Positions 30,600 to 37,569 of a stretch of DNA of 37,569 nt are shown in pieces. The DNA lies in assembly GCA_019414515.1 (NCBI GenBank), contig DXLX01000011.1, forward strand, positions 1-37,569, written 5' to 3'. This stretch comes from Collinsella sp. (GTDB lineage: Bacteria; Actinomycetota; Coriobacteriia; Coriobacteriales; Coriobacteriaceae). A model generated the notes under the pieces. That model did no database searches and had not been told where the DNA came from. It worked only from the letters and a program-made list of their open reading frames with translations. A program made the translations under genes and the position numbers. How positions within the stretch are numbered: position 1 is the stretch's first letter; each line of letters begins with the position of its first letter.

Positions 30600-30724
30600 G
30601 GTTGCCCGGTGGGGCTTGGTTATGTTTGTCGCGAGTTCCGCACGAGCCGAAGAGCACTTAATGTGCTCTTCGTGCGAGCCAGGACTGTAGAGCAGCAAAC
30701 ATAACCAAGCCCCACCGGGCAACC
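30600..30724 (-). repeat. Hairpin element B (29-bp perfect arms, conserved core)
   Basis: The outer arms 30600-30628 and 30696-30724 are perfectly complementary but unrelated in sequence to element A's arms except for the inner TTTG/CAAA. The 67-nt core, read on the minus strand, matches element A's core nearly throughout (ACAGTCCTG-CTCGCACG and CGGCTCGTGCGGAACT are shared). Its inner stem is AAGAGCAC-ATTAA-GTGCTCTT. It begins 12 nt after the P1 peptidase stop codon, in that gene's orientation. Confidence 0.92.
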
Positions 30725-30736
30725 GGTCAGGTTAGG

Positions 30737-31738
30737 CTACTTCGCGGCGCCGGGGATGCCGTGGGAGGTTTTGGCGGTTTTGGCTCCGTTTACGATGGCG
30801 GTCTGTAGGGCCCTTACGGCGAGCATGCCCAGTAGGTCTAGGGGAACGGCGGCGCTTGTCTGAGCGTCTAGTTTGCCGCTGGCGAGGGTGTAGATGGTGT
30901 CGCCGTCGTTGGTGGTGTGTGTGGGGCGGATGGCGTGTGCGTAGGCGTCTGCGGCCATCTGGGAGACCTTGGTGGCTTGTGCCTTAGTGAGTTCCACGTT
31001 GGTGACGATGCAGCTGATGGTGGTGTTGGTGCGGTCGAGCGGCATCTGCATGGATCCGGCGGCGGCAAAGGCTGCGAGTTCCATGTCGACGATCTGGTCG
31101 CTATCGGCTGCGGCGCGCATGCCGGCGACCCACTCGCCGGTGAAGGGGTCGACAACGTTGCCGCAGGCGTTGACCGAGACCACGGCGCCCACCTTGATGG
31201 GGCCGAGTGCCACGGCGGCAGCTCCAAGGCCGGCCTTCATGCAGGTGGCAGGCCCCATGAGCTTACCCACGGTAGCGCCCGTGCCGGCGCCTACGTTGCC
31301 CTGTTCGAGCTTGGTGGGGGTGTGGTCGAGTGCTTCGCGCACGGCGGCGATGCCGGCCTCAATGTCGGGGCGCACGGTGGGGTTACCAAAGGCGAGGTCG
31401 AAGATACAGCTGGAGCACACGATAGGCACCTGCGTGGGGCCGACGGGAAGGCCGATGCCGCGGCTCTCAAGCTCGCGAGCGACGCCGCTTGCAGCCTCGA
31501 GGCCAAAGGCCGATCCACCCGAAAGGCAGACGGCGTGGACCTTGTCGACGGTGTTCTCGGGTCGCAGCAGGTCGGTTTCGCGCGATGCTGGAGCACCGCC
31601 GCGAACGTCAACGCCGCCGGTGGCGCCCTCGGGTGCCACGATTACGGTGCAACCGGTGCCGGCCTCCTCGTCCGTATAGTTGCCATAGCAAAAGCCATCG
31701 ACATCGCAGACGTCAATGGCCTCGAGCAGTGTATCCAT
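30737..31738 (-). CDS. P1-family peptidase (DmpA-like N-terminal hydrolase)
   Basis: This 333-residue aminopeptidase of the DmpA/P1 family has the Ntn-like fold and matures by self-cleavage. Typical stretches: VHAVCLSGGSAFGLEAASGV, EQGNVGAGTGATVGK, GAVVSVNACGNVVDP and DRTNTTISCIVTNV, where the Asn-Thr junction is the likely autocleavage site creating a Thr nucleophile. THTTNDGDTIYTLASG also matches the family. The start ATG 31738 has SD AGGAG 6 nt upstream. It is the last gene of the Maf/DJ-1 group, 101 nt after maf. Substrates of this subgroup are generally unknown. Confidence 0.9.
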   Translation of the reverse strand: MDTLLEAIDVCDVDGFCYGNYTDEEAGTGCTVIVAPEGATGGVDVRGGAPASRETDLLRPENTVDKVHAVCLSGGSAFGLEAASGVARELESRGIGLPVGPTQVPIVCSSCIFDLAFGNPTVRPDIEAGIAAVREALDHTPTKLEQGNVGAGTGATVGKLMGPATCMKAGLGAAAVALGPIKVGAVVSVNACGNVVDPFTGEWVAGMRAAADSDQIVDMELAAFAAAGSMQMPLDRTNTTISCIVTNVELTKAQATKVSQMAADAYAHAIRPTHTTNDGDTIYTLASGKLDAQTSAAVPLDLLGMLAVRALQTAIVNGAKTAKTSHGIPGAAK

Positions 31739-31839
31739 GTTTAACTCCTATCGGTTTTCCGCCGCGCCTTGTGCCCGGTCGGGATCCGTACGGTACGCCA
31801 AAATTGTAGGCGCCGGGGGATACCCAGCGCCAGATGCAA

Positions 31840-32421
31840 TTACGAGAGTTTTTGAATCGCGCGCGCGACGCGGGCGATGGGTAGGCCCACCACGTTATAG
31901 AAGTCGCCCGAAATATCGTGCACGAGCATGCGTCCTCCTGTGCCCTGAATGCCGTAGGCGCCGGCCTTGTCCATGGGCTCACCCGAGGCGACGTAGTGCT
32001 CGATCTGCTCGTCGGTGAGCTCGTAGAACGTCACGTCGGTCACATCGACAAAGGACAGGCTTTCGGCGGCATGCGGGGCGGCCGTATCGCCTGCCTTAAC
32101 GATGCAGACGCCGGTTGCGACCTGGTGCGTGCGGCCCGAAAGCTCACGGAGCATAGTGCGCGCCTCGTCCTCGGTTGCCGGCTTGCCCAGAATCTTGCCG
32201 TCAAAGGTGACGATGGTGTCGGCCGCGACCGTCAGCTCATTGGGCTCGGCATACTCGGCAGCAACGGCAGCCGCCTTGGCGCGTGCCAAGCGCTCGACAA
32301 GCGTGAGCGGGGCCTCGCCATCAAAGGGCGTTTCGTCGATATCCGCGGGAATCACGCGAATGTTGTAGCCTGCCTCGCGCATCAGCTCTATGCGGCGCGG
32401 CGATTGCGAAGCCAAAATCAT
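31840..32421 (-). CDS. maf: Maf-type nucleoside triphosphate pyrophosphatase
   Basis: This 193-residue house-cleaning enzyme hydrolyses non-canonical or excess NTPs to NMP and PPi. The N-terminal LASQSPRRIELM is the nucleotide-binding signature. TVAADTIVTFDGKILGKP carries the catalytic acidic residues. SGRTHQVATGVCIV and KAGAYGIQGTGGRMLVHDISGDFYNVVGLP complete the family core; this last block fits the dTTP/UTP-type (YhdE) group. Its ATG overlaps the DJ-1 stop by four bases (ATGA), so it is translationally coupled to that gene. Confidence 0.95.
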   Translation of the reverse strand: MILASQSPRRIELMREAGYNIRVIPADIDETPFDGEAPLTLVERLARAKAAAVAAEYAEPNELTVAADTIVTFDGKILGKPATEDEARTMLRELSGRTHQVATGVCIVKAGDTAAPHAAESLSFVDVTDVTFYELTDEQIEHYVASGEPMDKAGAYGIQGTGGRMLVHDISGDFYNVVGLPIARVARAIQKLS

Positions 32422-32960
32422 AGTTGGATGCCCTCGGCGACCTTCTCGACGGCCTTGTCGCCGGCGAGCGTGCGCAGCAGCTCCAATGCAAAGGGGAGGG
32501 ACTGTGCCATGCCGCTGGCAGTGATGATGTTGCCGTCTTGCGTGACCTTCTCGCCGGTATAGGCGCCTTCGGGGAAGCTTTTCTCAAAGCCAGGGAAGCA
32601 CGTGGCATGGCGCCCCTCGAGCAGGTCGAGCTCGCCCAGGATAAACGGGGCGGCGCAGATGGCGGCGACGTGCTTGGTTGCGGCGAACTCGCAGACCACG
32701 TCGCAGACGCGCTGATCTGCGCGCAGGTTGGTGGCACCGGGCAGGCCGCCGGGCAGCACGACGCAGTCGTACTCGTCAAAGTTGATCTCATCAAAGAGCG
32801 CATCGCAGGTCACGGGGATCTGCAGCGAGCTTACGACCTCGCGCGTGGGCATGATCGAGACGAGCGTGGCACGCACGCCGCCGCGACGCATGACATCGAC
32901 CATGGTCAAGCATTCAATAGTTTCAAAGCCATCGGCGGCGAGAACGGCAACGCTGGGCAT
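32418..32960 (-). CDS. DJ-1/PfpI family protein
   Basis: This 180-residue cytosolic DJ-1/ThiJ/PfpI protein has the nucleophile elbow AAICAAPFILGE with Cys102, the partner Glu in GFETIE (residue 16) and the GGLPGATNL loop, as in DJ-1/YajL. The layout suggests the small-molecule/protein-repair type (methylglyoxal or glycation handling) rather than PfpI protease, but function in bacteria is contested. The start is ATG 32960 with AAAGGA 6 nt upstream; an ATG at 32984 would overlap that SD. Confidence 0.92.
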   Translation of the reverse strand: MPSVAVLAADGFETIECLTMVDVMRRGGVRATLVSIMPTREVVSSLQIPVTCDALFDEINFDEYDCVVLPGGLPGATNLRADQRVCDVVCEFAATKHVAAICAAPFILGELDLLEGRHATCFPGFEKSFPEGAYTGEKVTQDGNIITASGMAQSLPFALELLRTLAGDKAVEKVAEGIQL

Positions 32961-33066
32961 GAGGGTTCCTTTCATAGGCGGCATACAATTAGCCGTCTTA
33001 TACCCCGAAGACTTCCGCTTGCCACGCTCGATTTCCCAATGATTTTTCTGAGCAATGATTAAGTGG

Positions 33067-34380
33067 CTAGTTGCGTCTAAGGTGGACGACGGTCTCGCAG
33101 TGGAAGGTTTGTGGGAACAGGTCGACTGGCGCGATCTTTACGGGGGAGAAGGTGCCTTCTTCGACAAAGCGTTTGAGATCGCGCGCCAGGGTGGCCGGGT
33201 CGCAGCTCACGTAGGCGACATCGCGGGCACTCGTGCTGGCGATAAGGTCGATCGCTTCGGGGGCGAGGCCTGCGCGCGGCGGGTCGACCACCAAGACGTC
33301 GGCATCCAGGTCGGGGAACTCGCGCACCGCGTCTCCGCCAATGACGTCGACGTTATCAAGCTTGTTGATCTCCAGGTTACGGCGCAGGTCGCGCACGGCG
33401 GGGCCGTAGGCCTCGACGGCGGCGACAAAGTCGCAGCGGCGGGCGAGCGGCAGGGTAAAGGTGCCGGCACCGCAGTACAGGTCCACGGCAAGCTCGTCTT
33501 CCTGCGGATCGAGCGCTTCCATGACAAGCTCGATCAAAATCTCGGCACCCTTGGTGTTGACCTGGAAAAAAGACGGGGCAGACAAGCGCATCTGACCCTC
33601 GGCGATATTCTCGGTCCATGAGCCCTCACCGGCGAGCATCTCCACCTTAGAGACACGGCGGGCCTTCTTTTCGCCCTTGCTCATCACGCGCACGATGCTC
33701 GTGGGATGAGCGGCGTCCGCCAGCACGCGGGAGACCTGCGAGCGCGGAAAAGAGCCTGTCGGCGTCCAGAGTGCGACCTCGAGTGCCTTGGTGCGGCGCG
33801 ATGCGCGAATGCCCACGCGTTCGAGCCCCAAGTCATGGCTGCCGCTTAGATAGTTAAGTGCGCCGACGACCGATTTGAGTGCCTTCGGGAAGCGCTTATC
33901 GAACAGCGGACACATATCGACGGTCACGATTTTGCTGGGGTCGACACCGTGCATGCCAAGGCGCACGCGACCGTTGACGACGGTCGGTTCGAGCTCGATT
34001 TTATTGCGGTAGCCCCAGTCGTCCTTGGTGTGGCAGATGGGCTGTACCAACTCATCGACCTGCTCAGGAGCGAACTTGCCGATGCGCTCGAGCGTGGAGC
34101 GCAGGTTTTGCTCCTTGGCAGCGAGCTGTGCCGTGCGTGAGAGATTGCCCCACGAGCAGCCGCCGCAGATGCCCACGAAGGGGCAGGGAGGCTGAATGCG
34201 ATTGGGGCTTGGCTCCAGAATCTCGGTGGTGCGGGCGCGCATGAATGACTTGCCGTCCTGTACGACCTCGGCCTCGACGGTGTCGCCTGCCACGGCACCC
34301 TGCACAAAGACGGCCTTGCCGTTGTCGGCGTGCGCCAGCCCGTCGGCGCCGTAGGTCATCGATTCTATAGTGAGCTTCAT
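33067..34380 (-). CDS. RumA/RlmD-type 23S rRNA (uracil-5-)-methyltransferase
   Basis: This enzyme of about 437 residues methylates C5 of uridine, in 23S rRNA or tRNA, using SAM. An N-terminal TRAM domain (1-58) precedes the iron-sulfur cluster motif CPFVGICGGC (Cys66, 72, 75), and a fourth Cys lies in VDMCPLF. The catalytic domain shows DLYCGAGTFTLPLA (SAM site), VVDPPRAGLAPEAID and YVSCDPATLARDL. The catalytic Cys and base occur as in RlmD. The start is assigned at ATG 34380 because the TRAM begins there; ATG 34416 lacks an SD and is in frame. Whether U1939, U747 or tRNA U54 is the target cannot be told. Confidence 0.92.
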   Translation of the reverse strand: MKLTIESMTYGADGLAHADNGKAVFVQGAVAGDTVEAEVVQDGKSFMRARTTEILEPSPNRIQPPCPFVGICGGCSWGNLSRTAQLAAKEQNLRSTLERIGKFAPEQVDELVQPICHTKDDWGYRNKIELEPTVVNGRVRLGMHGVDPSKIVTVDMCPLFDKRFPKALKSVVGALNYLSGSHDLGLERVGIRASRRTKALEVALWTPTGSFPRSQVSRVLADAAHPTSIVRVMSKGEKKARRVSKVEMLAGEGSWTENIAEGQMRLSAPSFFQVNTKGAEILIELVMEALDPQEDELAVDLYCGAGTFTLPLARRCDFVAAVEAYGPAVRDLRRNLEINKLDNVDVIGGDAVREFPDLDADVLVVDPPRAGLAPEAIDLIASTSARDVAYVSCDPATLARDLKRFVEEGTFSPVKIAPVDLFPQTFHCETVVHLRRN

Positions 34381-34428
34381 ATTCCTGCCTGTCATTCGCG
34401 TTGTTGTTCGCACCATGGTAGCAGGGAA

Positions 34429-34470
34429 AAGCGCCCCGCATCCGAGGCTTTCCTCAAATGCGGGGCGCTT
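34429..34470 (-). terminator. Terminator of ppk1
   Basis: On the minus strand AAGCGCCCCGCA (34470-34459) pairs with TGCGGGGCGCTT (34440-34429), a perfect 12-bp stem with an 18-nt loop, followed by TT. A direct repeat CTTCTACAAAC occurs between the gene end and the stem. Confidence 0.88.
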
Positions 34471-34493
34471 CTACAAACTGCTTCTACAAACGA

Positions 34494-36902
34494 CTATTTC
34501 GTCTTGCCGGTAATGAGCGTCTTAAGACCCAGGCCGATCAGACCCAGGCCCATGCGCACGCGGCCGGGGCGATGGCGCTCGATGGCCTTGGTCTTGCCAG
34601 CGGGCTTATCGCGACGGGCGCTCGTCTCGGGTGCGGGCTTGGTGACCTGCGGATCGGGCTGAGGTGCAGGTGCAGGCTCGGGCTCAATGACGGTCGCCTG
34701 GACCTCATGGACCTTGGGTGCTACTGGCTGCGGCTCGGCCTCGGAGGCAGGTTCCGCCTCAATGACGGGCCCGGGCGCGGCCTCGGCGTTGCGATAGGCG
34801 CGCTCCAGCAGGGCTTCCTGTGAGTTGAAGGGTTTCTCACCCTCTGCACGCTCCACGGGGACCCAGGTGCCGTCGCTCGTGAGGCTGCGGGCCTTCACGT
34901 TGTCGCGCAGCTGCATGCCCATGTACTCGTGCACCAGGGCGCGGCAGGTGGGGTCGAGCACGGGGAAGGCAATCTCCACGCGGTGCTCGGTGTTGCGCGT
35001 CATCATGTCTGCCGAGCTCAGGTAAATCATGTCCGAGTCCACGCCGAAAGCATAGACGCGCGCGTGCTCCAAAAAGCGTCCGACGATGGAGCGGACATGC
35101 ACGTTCTCGGTCTTGCCCGGAACACCGGGCTTGAGGCACGAGATGCCTCGGATGATCATGTCTACGCGCACGCCGGCACACGATGCCTCGGCGATCTTGT
35201 CGATAACCTCGCGGTCGGTCAGCGAGTTGAGCTTAAAGAACACGCGGGCGGGCTCGCCGGCAAGGGCGCGCTGGATCTCGCGGTCAAGCCCGCGCATGAT
35301 GAGCGGTTTCAGTCCGACGGGCGCCACACCCAGGAAGCGGTAGTCGCCGCGCAGGTTGCCCAGCGACAGGTTGCGGAAGAACAGGTTGGCGTCCTCGCCG
35401 ATGCCGGGATGGGCTGTCATGAGCATAAAGTCGCTGTAGAGTTTGGCCGTCTTCTCGTTAAAGTTGCCGGTGCCCAAAAGTGTGAGGCGCGTTAGCGCCA
35501 TGCCCTCGCGATAGGTGAGCTGGCAGATCTTTGAGTGGCATTTAAAGCCCTCGGAACCATAGATGACGGTGCAGCCGGCCTCTTCCAGGCGCTCGGCCCA
35601 CTCGATGTTGTTCTGCTCGTCAAAGCGTGCGCGGAGCTCCATGAGCACCGTGACCTCTTTGCCGTTCTCGGCAGCATCGATCAGCGACTCGCATAGGCGG
35701 CTCTGCTTGGCCACGCGGTAGAGCGTGATGCGCAGCGAGATGCACTCGGGGTCATAGGCGGCCTCGTGCACCAGGTCCAAGAACGGGTTCATGGCCTCGT
35801 AGGGATAAAAGAGCAGCTTGTCGTGCTGCAGCACCTGCTCGCGGATGGAGCGGGTCATGTCGATGGTGGGATTGGGCTGCGGCTTAAACGGCGTAAAGAG
35901 CAGCTCGTTGCGCAGGTGCTCGGGAATCTTGCCCTCAATGCCAAAGACGTAGCCCAGGTTGAGCGGGATATCGCAGGTAAAGACCGAGCGACGCGAAAGC
36001 TCGAGCGCCTTGCGGATAGTCTTGAGCGTCGCCTTCTCGAGCGATCCCGAGACCGCGAGCACTACCGGCTGCAGGCGCAGGCGCTTCTTGAGAATGCGCT
36101 TCATGTGCTGGCGGTAGTCCTCTTCCTCCTCGACGCCCTCGCCGTCCGGATCGATGTCAGCGTTGCGGGTGACGCGGATCAGCGCACGATCCAGCGGCTT
36201 ATAGGAGCCAAAGCAGCTGTCCAGGCAGGCGAGGATGACGTCCTCGAGCAAGATGTAGGAGTAGGTGCCGGTGGGCGAGGGGATCTCGACCACGCGGTTC
36301 ATCGAGGCGGGAATCTCGATAAGGCCCAGCAGGCTCTCCTCGTCGGTGGCACCGTCCAGACCACAGGCCAGATAGAGCGCGCCATTGCGCAGGTTGGGGA
36401 AGGGGTGGCGAGGATCGATGACCAGCGGCGAGATGACCGGTGACACGTAGGCCTGGAAGTAGCGGGTTACAAAGGTGCGCTCCTCGGGCGTAAGCGAATC
36501 GATGCGGGCGCGGTGAACGCCCAAGGTGTCGAGCTTGCCCTCGATGCTCTTAAAGATGGACTCCCAACGGGTAAGGAGCCCGGGCATTTCGGCCATGACA
36601 GCATCGACCTGTTCGGAGGCGGTCATATTGCTCTTGTTGTCGACAGGTTGTTTTTTGAGCTCCGCCAGATCGGACAGGCCGCCCACGCGCACCATAAGGA
36701 ACTCGTCGAGGTTGGACTCGAAGATCGAGACGAACTTTAGTCGCTCGAATAACGGAACGGTTTCGTCGAAGGCTTCGTCGAGCACGCGGTTGTCAAAGCG
36801 TAGCCAGCTGAGCTCTCGGTTTTGCGTGTACGAGAAGTCGCGCGGCGGTTTGCGCAGCTTTGCGGCGGCTTGCTTCTTTTCGATTTTGCTCGGCATATGC
36901 AT
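34494..36902 (-). CDS. ppk1: Polyphosphate kinase 1
   Basis: This protein of about 802 residues reversibly transfers the ATP gamma-phosphate onto inorganic polyphosphate. Family landmarks: NRELSWLRFDNRVLDEA at the N-terminus, ELRARFDEQNNIEWAERLEEAGC, KCHSKICQLTYREG with the phospho-accepting His, GTGNFNEKTAKLYSDF, and RSIVGRFLEHARVYAFG with the second conserved His. The core ends about residue 690. A ~95-residue tail rich in Pro/Glu/Ala (EAEPASEAEPQPVAPK, PAPAPQPDPQ) ends in a basic, amphipathic segment (GLGLIGLGLKTLITG), unusual for Ppk1. The start is uncertain among ATG 36902, 36896 and 36941; none has a strong SD. Confidence 0.94.
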   Translation of the reverse strand: MHMPSKIEKKQAAAKLRKPPRDFSYTQNRELSWLRFDNRVLDEAFDETVPLFERLKFVSIFESNLDEFLMVRVGGLSDLAELKKQPVDNKSNMTASEQVDAVMAEMPGLLTRWESIFKSIEGKLDTLGVHRARIDSLTPEERTFVTRYFQAYVSPVISPLVIDPRHPFPNLRNGALYLACGLDGATDEESLLGLIEIPASMNRVVEIPSPTGTYSYILLEDVILACLDSCFGSYKPLDRALIRVTRNADIDPDGEGVEEEEDYRQHMKRILKKRLRLQPVVLAVSGSLEKATLKTIRKALELSRRSVFTCDIPLNLGYVFGIEGKIPEHLRNELLFTPFKPQPNPTIDMTRSIREQVLQHDKLLFYPYEAMNPFLDLVHEAAYDPECISLRITLYRVAKQSRLCESLIDAAENGKEVTVLMELRARFDEQNNIEWAERLEEAGCTVIYGSEGFKCHSKICQLTYREGMALTRLTLLGTGNFNEKTAKLYSDFMLMTAHPGIGEDANLFFRNLSLGNLRGDYRFLGVAPVGLKPLIMRGLDREIQRALAGEPARVFFKLNSLTDREVIDKIAEASCAGVRVDMIIRGISCLKPGVPGKTENVHVRSIVGRFLEHARVYAFGVDSDMIYLSSADMMTRNTEHRVEIAFPVLDPTCRALVHEYMGMQLRDNVKARSLTSDGTWVPVERAEGEKPFNSQEALLERAYRNAEAAPGPVIEAEPASEAEPQPVAPKVHEVQATVIEPEPAPAPQPDPQVTKPAPETSARRDKPAGKTKAIERHRPGRVRMGLGLIGLGLKTLITGKTK

Positions 36903-37452
36903 CTGTCCGTTCAGTCCCCACAAGGGACGGTAGCCTAACACTAATCACTATTGTCTCAATTTAGTCGACCGCTGGCACGGACGTATCGCGTGAACGGTAT
37001 CTTTACCTACTTCTTACGCTGACAAGTCATAGGACTGACGTCCTGCTCGTCTGCAAGCGGTCTATATCCTCACTCAACTGGTACGTAAGTGTGAATAAGA
37101 ATGATGGATAGCTGAATATCATTGAATGCAGGCGGAAACGTAAACAAACATCATTTATATACATAAAACCGATTTAGCTATGCAATTCTGAATCAAAAGT
37201 TTAGAGATGCAATTGCAAATAGTTTTTTTGGAAAAAAGAGCGTTTACCTTAGAAAAGTTACTTTAGAACGCCGAAGTACATTATGGGGGAATCTCGTGCG
37301 ATATACCGTTCATCGCACTTTGTTGACCGTTCGGGGGCGAGGTGGAATTGCGGGTGGAATTTGGATATAACTAGAGCTGTCAGCAAGCAGCGTCCGCTAT
37401 GGAAGGGCGCTGAGAGATTCGGCCGAAAGGCCCGAAAGAAAGGTAGGAGGCC
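36903..37452. other. AT-rich regulatory region upstream of arcA
   Basis: About 550 bp lie between ppk1 (-) and arcA (+). No gene is seen. Features include TATAAC (37366-37371) as a possible -10, a GCGTT/AACGC dyad enclosing near-repeats ACCTTAGAAAA and ACTTTAGAAC (37240-37271), direct repeats GGTGGAATT (37340s), and A/T tracts near 37221-37237. This suggests regulation at the start of the arginine deiminase pathway. No ArgR or FNR box is firmly recognised. Confidence 0.5.
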
Positions 37453-37569
37453 ATGACGAAAGGTCTGCACGTGCCTTCCGAGATCGGCAAGCTCAGGAAG
37501 GTCTGCCTGCACCGTCCCGGCGACGAGCTCCTCAACCTGCCGCCCGACGAGCTCGAGCGACTCCTGTTC
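37453..37569 (+). CDS. arcA: Arginine deiminase (N-terminal 39 residues, runs off the window)
   Basis: The fragment opens MTKGLHVPSEIGKLRKVCLH and continues RPGDELLNLPPDELERLLF. This is the standard N-terminus of arginine deiminase, which converts arginine to citrulline and ammonia in the ADI pathway, giving ATP and pH protection. LHRPGDEL and ERLLF match the family closely. AGGAGG lies 2 nt before the ATG, with AAAGG farther upstream at 9 nt. The rest of the gene, and probably arcB/arcC, lies beyond the window. Confidence 0.92.
   Translation, partial: MTKGLHVPSEIGKLRKVCLHRPGDELLNLPPDELERLLF

Larger units (their letters stand above)
30365..30736. other. Convergent intergenic space carrying two related hairpin elements
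   Basis: The 372-bp space between the GT2 gene and the P1 peptidase gene holds no gene. It contains two long inverted repeats (30397-30506 and 30600-30724) separated by about 93 bp of plain DNA. Short frames crossing them are shadows of the palindromes. Confidence 0.85.

Noticed and set aside
30453..30722. Minus-strand frame across elements A and B
   Set aside because: It consists almost entirely of the palindromic arms and cores, and has no SD.

Overview
The window looks like chromosomal DNA from a high-GC, Gram-positive, fermentative anaerobe. The best guess is a Coriobacteriia member close to Collinsella (gut Actinomycetota). This is inferred from gene content and protein style: acetate kinase/Pta fermentation, an arginine deiminase start, an LPXTG-anchored C69 dipeptidase, a fused group-II ECF ATPase, and lipoprotein and kinase genes of coriobacterial style. 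No rRNA or marker gene proves it. I see no phage, IS element, CRISPR array or tRNA. All genes are housekeeping or accessory metabolism.

Layout. 1-2700 (+): a Tat/lipobox lipoprotein, a small HTH-like protein and a membrane-anchored Ser/Thr kinase. 2701-4701 (-): a secreted coiled-coil/lysozyme-like protein and a MOSC protein. 4922-7009 (+): an ATP-grasp ligase plus an Asp/Glu racemase, a likely D-aspartate activating pair. 7134-10740 (-): a complete ECF transporter (S component, fused ATPase, EcfT) headed by a tryptophan leader peptide and attenuator. 10810-12762 (-): a cell-wall-anchored C69 dipeptidase. 13069-14088 (-): a diacylglycerol-kinase-type lipid kinase and a 30-residue membrane peptide. 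14187-17965 (+): an RNase D-like protein, a YugP-type metallopeptidase, XseA and XseB. 18161-23328: a lower-GC accessory island with a MerR regulator divergent from a type-B carboxylesterase and two paralogous MFS permeases. 23483-27906: a HIT protein, two tandem acetate kinases and a convergent Pta. 28138-30364 (+): UDP-galactopyranose mutase and a GT2 glycosyltransferase. 30737-36902 (-): P1 peptidase, Maf, DJ-1, an RlmD/RumA-type methyltransferase and Ppk1. 37453-end (+): the start of arginine deiminase.

Two things stand out. First, the ECF S-component gene is preceded by a 22-codon reading frame with three consecutive Trp codons, a good SD, a rho-independent terminator and mutually exclusive pairings. 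This is a classical trp-type attenuator applied to a transporter, and it identifies the substrate as probably tryptophan. A 21-nt inverted repeat (20/21) also brackets the terminator, which ordinary attenuators do not have. Second, five very long inverted repeats (arms 21-34 nt) sit 12-32 nt after stop codons (S-component gene, xseB, pta, GT2 gene, P1 peptidase gene). They are distinct from the conventional short U-tract terminators that also occur here. Two of them share a conserved ~67-nt core with two compensatory base-pair changes but have unrelated, individually perfect outer arms. Each is oriented the same way relative to its own upstream gene, which suggests an undescribed family of 3'-UTR structured elements.

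Most start codons were set by Shine-Dalgarno spacing, and several differ from the longest possible reading frame. Statements about families come from recognition of motifs, not from database searches.
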